Shown: piece by piece, positions 1 to 5,842 of the stretch
How the letters are laid out: the number at the start of each line of letters is the position of its first letter
Numbering within the stretch: position 1 is the stretch's first letter
NCBI GenBank assembly: GCA_937934385.1
Contig: CALGZV010000027.1
Span: 1-6,641 of the forward strand
Source of the DNA: an uncultured Clostridia bacterium
GTDB lineage: Bacteria > Bacillota > Clostridia > Oscillospirales > CAG-272
Length of the DNA stretch: 6,641 nucleotides
Direction of reading: 5' to 3'
The notes under the pieces: generated by a model
Databases searched by the model: none
Told to the model about the DNA's origin: nothing
What the model saw: the letters and a program-made list of their open reading frames with translations, nothing else
Made by a program: the position numbers and the translations under genes

Positions 1-529
1 AAAGGTAACGGCTCTTATCGAGCAGAAGAATCAGAAGCTTGAAAACAAGGAAGAGGTAGCCGAGGCGGTCGGCGTCGGCGCGATCGTTTACTACTATCTG
101 TCGAACAGCCGCATAAAGGATATAAGCTTCATGCTCGAGGACGCCCTGTCGTTTGACGGAAACACGGGACCATATGCTCAGTATACATATGCCCGCACAT
201 GCAGTATTCTTGAAAAAACGGGACGCGGTGCGTCCGCTGAGGAATGCCGCGGCGCGGTACTTTCAGAACCGGAAAGAGCGCTTCTGCGTACTCTTTCAAT
301 GTTCCCAGAGAGGGTTTCGCTCGCTCTTGAAGAGTACGAGCCTTCGATAGTAACAAGATATATTTATGAGGTCTGTTCGGATTTCAACAAATTCTATCAC
401 GAATGTCCGATTGCCAATGCGGAAACGGAGGCGCTCCGCGCACTACGCATACGCATAACCGAGGCGGTAAACGATGTACTCGGAAACGCGCTGCATCTTA
501 TATGCATGCGCACTCCCGAGAAGATATGA
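1..529 (+). CDS. argS: Arginyl-tRNA synthetase, C-terminal part (5' end outside the window)
   Basis: Cytosolic class I aminoacyl-tRNA synthetase that charges tRNA-Arg with arginine. The reading frame is open from base 2 and gives 175 visible residues up to the TGA at 527-529, so the gene enters from the left. The hallmark stretch FDGNTGPYAQYTYAR (from about base 152) joins the catalytic core to the anticodon-binding helical bundle. The preceding VGVGAIVYYYLSNSRIKD block is also typical of ArgS. The end shows the DALR-type helix (EALRALRIRITEAV) and a terminal PEKI, matching the usual PERM ending of the family. The HIGH and KMSKS catalytic motifs must lie just upstream and cannot be checked. 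The Met at base 131 is internal, not a start. Only 53 nt separate it from yebC, so the two may be co-transcribed. Family assignment is secure. Confidence 0.96.
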   Translation, partial: KVTALIEQKNQKLENKEEVAEAVGVGAIVYYYLSNSRIKDISFMLEDALSFDGNTGPYAQYTYARTCSILEKTGRGASAEECRGAVLSEPERALLRTLSMFPERVSLALEEYEPSIVTRYIYEVCSDFNKFYHECPIANAETEALRALRIRITEAVNDVLGNALHLICMRTPEKI

Positions 530-582
530 CGGCGGTCATCCGATAAAATATGCTTAAAGTCAGAAAGGAACGGTAATATAAA

Positions 583-1317
583 ATGTCAGGACACAGCAAA
601 TGGAAAAATATAATGCATAAAAAGGAAAAGACCGATGCTCAGAGAGCAAGCGTCTTTACCAAGATAGGCAAGGAGATATCGGTAGCGGTAAAAGCAGGCG
701 GCGCCGATCCCGTATCAAACTCAAAGCTCCGCGATCTTATCTCCAAGGCAAAATCGCTCAACGTACCTAACGATAATATCGAGCGTATAATAAAGAAGGC
801 GATCGGAGCAGACGGAGCTGTCTATGAGGAGATCTCGTACGAGGGATACGGTCCTTCCGGAGTTGCGGTCATCGTTGAAGCGGCTACTGACAACAGAAAC
901 AGAACCGCTGCTGAGGTTCGTCACTATTTCGATAAATACAACGGAAATCTCGGTCAGAACGGCTGCGTCAGCTATCTCTTCTCTGAAAAGGGAGTTATCA
1001 TTATCGAAAATGAGGACGGCAAGGTCGAAGAGGATAAGCTTATGGAGGATTCTCTCGAGGCAGGCGCTGCCGATTTTTCAGCCGACGGAGACGTTTTCGA
1101 GATAATCACCGAGCCGTCGGATCTCGACGCAGTGAGAGACGAGCTTGAAGGTAAGGGATATACTATCGCTTCCTGCGAGAAGGATAAGCTCCCGTCTACA
1201 TATGTTGAGCTTACCGACGAGGACGATATCAAGAAGATGAATCTGCTGCTCGAGCATCTCGAAGAGAACGACGACGTTGTCAACGTATACCATAACTGGA
1301 GCGGCGACGAGGAGTAA
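583..1317 (+). CDS. yebC: YebC/TACO1-family translation-associated protein
   Basis: Complete 244-residue protein, the normal length for the family (about 240-250). The N-terminus MSGHSKWKNIMHKKEKTDAQ is the family signature, followed by FTKIGKEISVAVKAGG and NVPNDNIERIIKKA, all in the first helical domain. The middle carries the conserved EGYGPSGVAVIVEAATDNRNRT block (about residues 85-107), and an acidic C-terminal domain ends in VVNVYHNW. Members were long annotated as transcriptional regulators (PmpR/YebC). The mitochondrial homologue TACO1 and more recent bacterial work point to a ribosome-associated role in easing translation of difficult stretches such as polyproline. The sequence cannot separate the two roles. 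The ATG at 583 is preceded by AAAGGAA at 564-570 with a rather long 12-nt spacer; the conserved N-terminus confirms this start. No strong promoter is seen in the 53 nt after argS. A terminator follows at 1391-1430. Confidence 0.96.
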   Translation: MSGHSKWKNIMHKKEKTDAQRASVFTKIGKEISVAVKAGGADPVSNSKLRDLISKAKSLNVPNDNIERIIKKAIGADGAVYEEISYEGYGPSGVAVIVEAATDNRNRTAAEVRHYFDKYNGNLGQNGCVSYLFSEKGVIIIENEDGKVEEDKLMEDSLEAGAADFSADGDVFEIITEPSDLDAVRDELEGKGYTIASCEKDKLPSTYVELTDEDDIKKMNLLLEHLEENDDVVNVYHNWSGDEE

Positions 1318-1347
1318 TACGGAAAAACGTTCGGTTTTGAAAATATT

Positions 1348-1372
1348 AAAAGCGTGCGTCAGCGCAGCTTTT
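1348..1372 (+). terminator. Short hairpin after yebC, possible weak first terminator
   Basis: AAAAGC (1348-1353) pairs with GCTTTT (1367-1372), and inside it TGCG (1355-1358) pairs with CGCA (1363-1366) around a TCAG loop, leaving one bulged G at 1354. The stem begins 31 nt after the yebC stop codon. The only U-run is the four T's that close the stem and it is followed by CC. It may therefore be a weak terminator or a 3'-end protecting hairpin rather than the main stop. Confidence 0.4.
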
Positions 1373-1390
1373 CCGCAGAATGAATGTGAA

Positions 1391-1430
1391 AAAAATCTCT
1401 GTCAGTGTTTTTGTGCTGACAGAGATTTTT
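1391..1430 (+). terminator. Strong rho-independent terminator, probably bidirectional
   Basis: A perfect 15-bp inverted repeat: the left arm at 1391-1405 (AAAAATCTCTGTCAG) pairs with the right arm at 1416-1430 (CTGACAGAGATTTTT) around a 10-nt T-rich loop. On the plus strand the arm ends in a T-run just downstream of yebC (74 nt after its stop). On the minus strand the A-run at 1389-1395 becomes a seven-base U-run, so it could also end transcripts from the thioredoxin unit after they cross the repeat array. Bidirectional use is inferred from symmetry and from the convergent genes. Confidence 0.9.
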
Positions 1431-1579
1431 GTGTTATTGCAGTTTCAGAGCAGAAGCGCTGCTCCTAAAGGAAGTGTGTAAAAGAGTTTTCGCACTCTGC
1501 GGAACGCAATTCAAGGCGCTGCATTGAGAATCCGAAGATCTGCAAGCCTTTGAAAAGTCTTGAGACAAACTTTTCGCCG

Positions 1580-1745
1580 CTTTGACGGTACGGTTATCTA
1601 TGCTTGTGACGGATTCAGCTATACAGTTATCTTTTTCTGTGACTTGTGACGGACTTAGCTTTACGGTTACCTTTGTCTGAGTCCTGTAACGGACTAAGCT
1701 TTTACGGCTACCTTTGTCCGTGACCTGTGACGGACTCAGCTTTTT
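1580..1745. repeat. Degenerate tandem repeat, unit about 40 bp, three full copies plus partial ends
   Basis: Full units begin at 1605, 1645 and 1685, each with TGTRACGGAYTNAGCT, followed by a version of TTACGGTTACCTTTGTC. Unit lengths are 40, 40 and 41 bp. A partial unit precedes them (about 1580-1604, with TACGGTTATCTATG). A fourth begins at 1726 and decays after about 20 bp inside the thioredoxin coding sequence. Units abut directly, with no spacers. Within the array ACGGAC-type and GTCCGT-type arms can pair: 1689-1698 with 1712-1721 (9 of 10 pairs), 1680-1684 with 1691-1695, or 1716-1721 with 1730-1735. Copies differ by about 15-30 percent, so the array is not a recent expansion. Function is unknown. 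Confidence 0.85.
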
Positions 1746-2050
1746 TCAATCATTTCGATAATATCCTCTTTGGGACGGACACCGACCGACTGTCCTACGA
1801 TCTCGCCGGCTTTTATTACGGCAAGCGTGGGTATGCTCATTATGCCGAAGCGCTCGGCAAGCTCAGGCTCGTCATCGACGTTTATTTTTCCGACCTTGAT
1901 ATCCTCCCGCTCCTGTGCGATCTCGTCTACTGTCGGCGAGAGCATGCGGCAGGGACCGCACCATTCAGCCCAGAAATCAAGCAGTACAGTCTTTTCCGAT
2001 TTTGTTACTTCGTTTTCGTAATTGTCTTTGGTTATAACGGTAGGCGTCAT
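1736..2050 (-). CDS. trxA: Thioredoxin
   Basis: Cytosolic dithiol-disulfide oxidoreductase of 104 residues, the usual thioredoxin length. The active site WCGPC lies at residues 30-34, with redox cysteines C31 and C34. The buried aspartate D25 and the cis-proline P74 in MSIPTL sit where canonical thioredoxins have them. There is no signal peptide or extra domain. Electrons would come from thioredoxin reductase, which is not in this window. The start ATG (2048-2050) overlaps the stop of the upstream membrane-protein gene as ATGA. It has its own Shine-Dalgarno AAGGAG (complement of 2059-2064) inside that gene, 8 nt from the start, so it is co-transcribed and probably translationally coupled. The last two sense codons and the stop (AAA AGC TGA) lie within a copy of the 40-bp repeat. 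Family assignment is firm. Whether it is the general housekeeping TrxA or a dedicated paralogue cannot be told. Confidence 0.95.
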   Translation of the reverse strand: MTPTVITKDNYENEVTKSEKTVLLDFWAEWCGPCRMLSPTVDEIAQEREDIKVGKINVDDEPELAERFGIMSIPTLAVIKAGEIVGQSVGVRPKEDIIEMIEKS

Positions 2051-2907
2051 TTTAATGTCTCCTTATATTTTTGATTTTCTTTATATGGCAGTGCTTTTTC
2101 CTTTGCCGCCGAAGCTTTTTCAAGCCACTTTATCTCTATGTGTATTATGAGCAGTCCGAGTGCTGCATATATGAATTGCAGTGCAAACAGCCATATCATG
2201 CTGAGCAGCTCGCCCGGATATATTGCGCGGTAGTATTCGTTTGCGAGTGCGTCGAAGAATACGGCGGCGTAATATATCTCGGAGGACAGACCTATGATCA
2301 GGCGGAGCGAGACTGCGCACAGCGCGGCCTTTTTCAGCAGAGCAGGCAGTCTTTTTTTATTTTTCGCATTTTTTGCCGTGCGCGGAGACTGTGCGGCAGA
2401 TTTTCCTGAACTATGCCGCTTGACTGAACGCTTTCCATGCTTTCCGATACGCCTGAGTGCAGGGATAAGCGCTGCTGTGAGCGCTATCAGCGCGGCGTCG
2501 AACAGATACAGCAGGGAATACCTGAGATACATTTTGTAATAGAGCGCTATAGAGCCGAGCAGCGCTTCGATAATGAACATCGACAGATACGGAACAAGGG
2601 CTCCGGTGAATGCTGCTGCGATAACCGGAGCGGCGGCTTTTACTCCGAAACGGTAGATCTTCCACAGCAGAAAGCCGGAAAACATATGGGGGATAAGCGC
2701 GCCCGAGATCTGTATTGCAATATCGAGTACCGACGGAAGCACGGTATGTTCTATATCTCCGGCATAGTATGTATACAGAAAGTTCATTCCGAAACTGTAT
2801 ATAACAGAGACGGTCAGCATGACCGCGACCGATATTTTTGTCATTGGCCGGATATTTTTATTTTCCGTATCCTGCACGCGCGGAACTTTCATATTATTTT
2901 CTGTCAT
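2047..2907 (-). CDS. Six-helix membrane protein of unknown function, upstream of thioredoxin
   Basis: I do not recognise this 286-residue protein. Hydrophobic segments at about residues 25-47, 57-84, 92-117, 131-151, 194-218 and 234-257 suggest six membrane helices in a 4+2 arrangement. Between helices 4 and 5 lies a strongly basic stretch (about 152-193, many Lys, Arg and Ser). By the positive-inside rule this loop, the N-terminal tail and the lysine-rich C-terminal tail are all cytoplasmic. The N-terminal 24 residues are polar with no signal peptidase site. The only cysteine I see is C197, near the start of helix 5, so no CxxC pair links it directly to thiol chemistry. The start at 2907 has a near-perfect GGAGGAG Shine-Dalgarno (complement of 2916-2922) at 8 nt. 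It overlaps trxA by 4 nt and leads that operon. An ABC-type permease or transporter subunit is not supported by any motif seen. Confidence 0.85.
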   Translation of the reverse strand: MTENNMKVPRVQDTENKNIRPMTKISVAVMLTVSVIYSFGMNFLYTYYAGDIEHTVLPSVLDIAIQISGALIPHMFSGFLLWKIYRFGVKAAAPVIAAAFTGALVPYLSMFIIEALLGSIALYYKMYLRYSLLYLFDAALIALTAALIPALRRIGKHGKRSVKRHSSGKSAAQSPRTAKNAKNKKRLPALLKKAALCAVSLRLIIGLSSEIYYAAVFFDALANEYYRAIYPGELLSMIWLFALQFIYAALGLLIIHIEIKWLEKASAAKEKALPYKENQKYKETLK

Positions 2908-3140
2908 AGCCTTGTCTCCTCCGCGGCGGTATATTGTTTTTTTATATTTAATATTTTATATTATTTTAGCAGAGCTTATTCTGAAATACAGGCAGGATCA
3001 GGAGAAATATATATGAATTATGTGTAAATTTTGAACCGGAATATGCCTTTTTATCCGTACTGATGTAGCGGGACAGGTTTTCCCGGCATAATATTGACTG
3101 ACAGGGTCCGCCACGGACCGTGCGGAAAGGAAATGCGTAT
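2908..3140. other. Divergent intergenic region with promoters for both directions
   Basis: This 233-bp region lies between the minus-strand membrane-protein gene and the plus-strand LysM-GH18 gene, so it must hold a promoter for each unless they are read from further away. The part next to the minus gene (about 2930-2970) is almost pure A/T and includes TATAAA-like and TAATAT-like boxes on the minus strand, but no convincing -35 partner. Towards the plus gene there is CATAATA at 3087-3093, which resembles the -10 of sporulation sigma factors, without a clear -35. Two small hairpins (3069-3085 and 3105-3119) precede the plus-strand ribosome binding site. No open frame in it looks coding. Confidence 0.55.
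3105..3119 (+). promoter_or_regulatory. Perfect short hairpin just upstream of the LysM-GH18 ribosome binding site
   Basis: GGTCCG (3105-3110) and CGGACC (3114-3119) are perfectly complementary around a three-base CCA loop. The stem ends 6 nt before the AAAGGA Shine-Dalgarno at 3126-3131. A weaker 5-bp hairpin (CGGGA 3069-3073 with TCCCG 3081-3085) lies upstream. The stem does not cover the ribosome binding site, so it may stabilise the leader or insulate it. It is also long enough to have arisen by chance, and a regulatory role is unproven. Confidence 0.35.
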
Positions 3141-3143
3141 ATG
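3126..3143 (+). promoter_or_regulatory. Ribosome binding site that fixes the LysM-GH18 start at 3141
   Basis: AAAGGA at 3126-3131 lies 9 nt before ATG at 3141-3143. An in-frame GTG at 3120 would add seven residues (MRKGNAY), but it would start inside the Shine-Dalgarno-bearing leader, has no purine-rich site at a proper distance and overlaps the 3105-3119 hairpin region. From the ATG the protein begins MITYIVKPGD, which is exactly where a LysM domain begins. Confidence 0.75.
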
Positions 3144-4424
3144 ATAACTTATATTGTAAAACCGGGGGACAGCGTTTTTTCGATTGCCGGAGAGTACGAG
3201 ACCACTGCACGGCAGATTATCGACGATAACGGACTGTCGTCTGCGTCGGAGCTTGTACCCGGTCAGGCACTTGTTATACTGTATCCCGAGAGGACCGTCA
3301 CCGTAAATGAGGGAGACACGCTTGCGTCTATTGCGGCTGCCGAGGGTGTGACTGAAAACAGCATACTCAGGAATAATCCTGCATTGCGGGGCAGCAGCAT
3401 GGTAACGCCGGGACAGGAGCTTACACTGTCACTTACAGAGCCGAAGCTCGGAAGTATTGCGACCAACGGATATGCTTATACCTCCGTAGACCGCAATGTG
3501 CTTGCTCAGACGCTGCCGTATCTTACATATCTTACTATTTTTACATACGGCTTTGCGATTGACGGATCGCTTATCGAGCCTGAAGGTGACGAGGAGCTTA
3601 TAGCAATTGCGCGAAGCTACGGTACCGCGCCGATCATGATGCTTTCTACGCTTACAGCGGAAGGAAACTTTTCAAATCAGCTCTCTAACGCACTTTTTTC
3701 AAGCGAGGAGGCACAGCTTCTGCTGATAGATAACCTGCTTGATACTATAAAAAGCAAGGGATATTACGGGTTGGATATTGATTTTGAATATGTATTTCCG
3801 ACCGACGCCGACGCGTTTGCAGAGTTTATGGAGAGGCTGACCGCGCGCATGACTCCGGAGGGTATTCCGGTATGGATATCGCTTGCGCCCAAGACGTCTT
3901 CAACTCAGCCGGGACTTCTTTATGAAGCGCACAACTATGCAGAGCTTGGCGAGATTGCCGATTTCTCGACCGTAATGACCTATGAATGGGGATACAGGTA
4001 CGGTCCCCCGATGGCGGTCGCTCCGCTCAATAAGGTGAGACAGGTGATAGATTATGCGGTTACACAGATCGAACCGTCGCGCATATTCATGGGGATTCCG
4101 AATTACGGTTACGACTGGACACTGCCGTTTGTGAGCGGAGAGTCCGCTGCGCCGAGCATAGGCAATGAGGAGGCCCTGAAGATCGCGTTTGAAAACGGCG
4201 CGGAGATACTGTTTGACGAGATAGCTGCTTCCCCGTACTTCTTTTATTACGATGACGGCGCGCGTCATGAGGTATGGTTTGAGGACGCCCGCAGCATAGA
4301 GGCGAAGCTCGGACTTATACGTTCGAGAGGGCTTGCCGGAGGAGCATGGTGGAATATTATGAGACCTTTTGTTCAGAACTGGACGGTGACGAATGCGCTG
4401 TACGATATAGTACGGGTTTTGTAA
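3141..4424 (+). CDS. LysM-LysM-GH18 peptidoglycan hydrolase, spore YaaH/SleL type
   Basis: Predicted 427-residue N-acetylglucosaminidase-like enzyme that binds and cuts peptidoglycan glycan strands. Two LysM domains cover about residues 2-48 (YIVKPGDSVFSIA) and 52-97 (VTVNEGDTLASIA). A glycoside hydrolase 18 barrel fills about 105-427. The catalytic motif reads YYGLDIDFEYV, with D212, D214 and the proton-donor E216. The first Asp of the general DGxDxDxE pattern is replaced by Tyr, which I recall as common in this LysM-linked subgroup. MTYEWGY (279-285) and the terminal AWWNIMRPFVQNW (W403, W404) match the barrel's substrate-floor elements. There is no signal peptide: the protein opens directly with LysM, as in YaaH, YdhD and SleL, which are made in the mother cell and targeted to the spore. 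A spore cortex or coat role is therefore likely, but a housekeeping wall role is possible. The next gene starts 107 bp downstream with its own promoter. Confidence 0.9.
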   Translation: MITYIVKPGDSVFSIAGEYETTARQIIDDNGLSSASELVPGQALVILYPERTVTVNEGDTLASIAAAEGVTENSILRNNPALRGSSMVTPGQELTLSLTEPKLGSIATNGYAYTSVDRNVLAQTLPYLTYLTIFTYGFAIDGSLIEPEGDEELIAIARSYGTAPIMMLSTLTAEGNFSNQLSNALFSSEEAQLLLIDNLLDTIKSKGYYGLDIDFEYVFPTDADAFAEFMERLTARMTPEGIPVWISLAPKTSSTQPGLLYEAHNYAELGEIADFSTVMTYEWGYRYGPPMAVAPLNKVRQVIDYAVTQIEPSRIFMGIPNYGYDWTLPFVSGESAAPSIGNEEALKIAFENGAEILFDEIAASPYFFYYDDGARHEVWFEDARSIEAKLGLIRSRGLAGGAWWNIMRPFVQNWTVTNALYDIVRVL

Positions 4425-4531
4425 ACTGATTTATTTGTAAACTTATTGTATATTAGAAAATATGTACTTTACATGTCCCGTCTTTTAATATATAATATAT
4501 ATAATTATATTCTAACTTAAGGAAGTAGAAA
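4425..4531 (+). other. AT-rich gap between LysM-GH18 and GT2-GtrA genes
   Basis: A strongly A/T-rich 107-bp gap. The nonamer TTTGTAAAC occurs twice, spanning the LysM-GH18 stop codon and about 17 nt later. No GC-rich terminator hairpin is visible, so transcripts of the upstream gene may read into the next unit. The rest is occupied by the promoter described separately. Confidence 0.5.
4468..4496 (+). promoter_or_regulatory. Near-consensus sigma-A promoter for the GT2-GtrA unit
   Basis: TTTACA at 4468-4473 (five of six matches to TTGACA) and a perfect TATAAT at 4491-4496 are separated by exactly 17 nt. Transcription would start near 4503, about 29 nt before the ATG at 4532, leaving room for the AAGGAAG Shine-Dalgarno at 4519-4525. 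The surroundings are very A/T rich, so additional overlapping TATAAT-like boxes exist, but only this one has a good -35 at the right distance. Strong vegetative expression is inferred. Confidence 0.8.
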
Positions 4532-5842
4532 ATGGCAGAAGGAGCAGTAAATCAGGCTGGATATAACAGTGTATCCGGATTGTCCCGCATATCCGTTATT
4601 ATACCGTCTCTGGATCCCGACGAAAAGCTTTTGCAGACTGTATTTTCCATGCATGCCGCCGGCTTTGGCGATATCGTGCTTGTAAACGACGGAAGCGCCG
4701 CCGAAAACGTCCGTTTTTTTGAGGAAGCAGGAAAGCTGCCTTACTGTACGGTTCTTACCCATCCGCAGAACCGCGGAAAGGGTGCGGCGCTCCGTACGGC
4801 TTTTGCATATCTTTCGGAAAACCGCACGGGACTTATCGGAGCGGTGACCGTTGACGGAGACGGCCAGCATACCGCGGCTGACGCGCTTCGGTGCTGCATG
4901 AAGCTGCTTGACAGTGTGAAAAGTCAGTCCGATATGCGTTCTTCGGATAAGTGCGGCGTAAGCGGCGACACAGAGAGCCTGGTATCGTCCGCCGGGGCTT
5001 GCGGCGGAGATACGGATAAGAAAAAAATATCCTCTGCACGACGGATAAAAAAGGAAAGACTGCCGCTTTTCATCGGAGCGCGTGATTTCTCGGTGGACGG
5101 CGTGCCGCGGCGCAGCGCGGTCGGAAACCGCACGACCGCTCTTATGATGAGACTGATCTTCGGACTCAGGATCAGTGATACACAGACCGGACTTCGTGTT
5201 ATCCCTGCTGAATATTTCAGGACCTTTCTCCGTTTCAGGGGAGACCGCTATGAGTACGAAACGAATATGCTGCTTGAGTGCAAGCGCTTCGGAATACCGA
5301 TCGAAGAGGTTCCGATCTCGACGGTTTACATAGACGATAATCGCGGCTCTCATTTCCATCCTGTGCGCGATTCGCTTCGTGTATACGGCGTTATGCTGAA
5401 ATTTATGTTCAGTTCTATGGCGGCGACCGCTGTAGATTATGTTGCATTCAATACCATACTTAACATATTGGATGCGGTAACTGCTATAGCGTCGCGTCAT
5501 GTTCTTATAATGGCGGCAACTGCATCTGCAAGAATTATTTCGTCGCTTTTTAACTTCTTTTTTAATTCAAAGGTCGTATTTTCCTGCGAGAAATCGAAGC
5601 TGTCAACGGTTCTCCGCTATTATGCGGTGTGTGTGCCTCAGCTCATCGTGTCGGGTGTTCTGGTTTCGTATATTTCGCAGCTTTTCGGCGACAGCAATAT
5701 TGCTGTCGGAATAATAAAAATATTTGTAGATATTTTTCTGTTCTTTATCAGTTTCCGTATACAGCGCGGATGGGTATTCGCCGAGAAAAATACGGAGCTT
5801 GCTTTGGAAGAGGGTAGTGATCTGAATGAGGAAAAATGCTGA
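4532..5842 (+). CDS. GT2 glycosyltransferase fused to a GtrA-like membrane domain
   Basis: A 436-residue protein that probably transfers a sugar from a nucleotide sugar to a polyprenyl phosphate at the inner membrane face and may help move the lipid-linked sugar across. The N-terminal family 2 (DPM1/GtrB-like) domain shows ISVIIPSLDPDEKL (20-33), VLVNDGSA (49-56), the metal-binding DGDGQH (108-113), GARDF (182-186), SDTQTGLRVIPAEYF (215-229) and RYEYETNMLLE. The C-terminal GtrA-like part (about 290-425) has four predicted membrane helices near 291-312, 318-342, 360-384 and 388-412. Between DGDGQH and GARDF sits a hydrophilic insertion of about 45 residues (130-176), where relatives usually have a short link. 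AAGGAAG lies 6 nt before the ATG. The 3' end overlaps the next gene by 17 nt. The sugar and acceptor cannot be read from sequence; GT2-GtrA fusions are well known in Firmicutes. Confidence 0.92.
   Translation: MAEGAVNQAGYNSVSGLSRISVIIPSLDPDEKLLQTVFSMHAAGFGDIVLVNDGSAAENVRFFEEAGKLPYCTVLTHPQNRGKGAALRTAFAYLSENRTGLIGAVTVDGDGQHTAADALRCCMKLLDSVKSQSDMRSSDKCGVSGDTESLVSSAGACGGDTDKKKISSARRIKKERLPLFIGARDFSVDGVPRRSAVGNRTTALMMRLIFGLRISDTQTGLRVIPAEYFRTFLRFRGDRYEYETNMLLECKRFGIPIEEVPISTVYIDDNRGSHFHPVRDSLRVYGVMLKFMFSSMAATAVDYVAFNTILNILDAVTAIASRHVLIMAATASARIISSLFNFFFNSKVVFSCEKSKLSTVLRYYAVCVPQLIVSGVLVSYISQLFGDSNIAVGIIKIFVDIFLFFISFRIQRGWVFAEKNTELALEEGSDLNEEKC

Larger units (their letters stand above)
1318..1735. 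other. 418-bp convergent intergenic region between yebC and thioredoxin genes
   Basis: The two flanking genes point at each other, so this is a shared 3' region. From left to right it holds a short terminator-like hairpin (1348-1372), a strong terminator hairpin (1391-1430), a small inverted repeat (GAGCAG at 1448-1453 against CTGCTC at 1459-1464), about 110 nt where I see nothing recognisable, and a 40-bp tandem repeat array from about 1580 up to the thioredoxin stop codon. No open frame in it resembles a protein. No tRNA or recognisable RNA gene is visible. Confidence 0.7.

Noticed and set aside
1448..1464. Inverted repeat GAGCAG/CTGCTC as a terminator
   Set aside because: Only a 6-bp stem with no T-run following; it could easily occur by chance.
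1580..1745. CRISPR array
   Set aside because: Units of about 40 bp abut directly without unique spacers, copies differ considerably from each other, and no cas gene is nearby.
2437..3027. Plus-strand open frame (196 codons) opposite the membrane-protein gene
   Set aside because: The product looks like antisense translation of membrane helices (Arg, Gln, Cys, Tyr rich) and has no ribosome binding site, while the minus strand has GGAGGAG and a coherent six-helix protein.
3031..3057. Vegetative promoter TTGAAC (3031-3036) with TATCCG (3052-3057) for the LysM-GH18 gene
   Set aside because: The spacer is only 15 nt and the -10 matches consensus poorly.
3120..3140. GTG start at 3120 for the LysM-GH18 gene
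   Set aside because: It has no ribosome binding site at a suitable distance, and the seven added residues do not belong to the LysM domain. ATG 3141 has AAAGGA at 9 nt.
4517..5500. Long minus-strand open frame (327 codons) opposite the GT2-GtrA gene
   Set aside because: It mirrors a well-supported glycosyltransferase with intact motifs and its own promoter and ribosome binding site. The minus-strand product is rich in Arg, His and Ser with no recognisable domain, as expected of a shadow frame.
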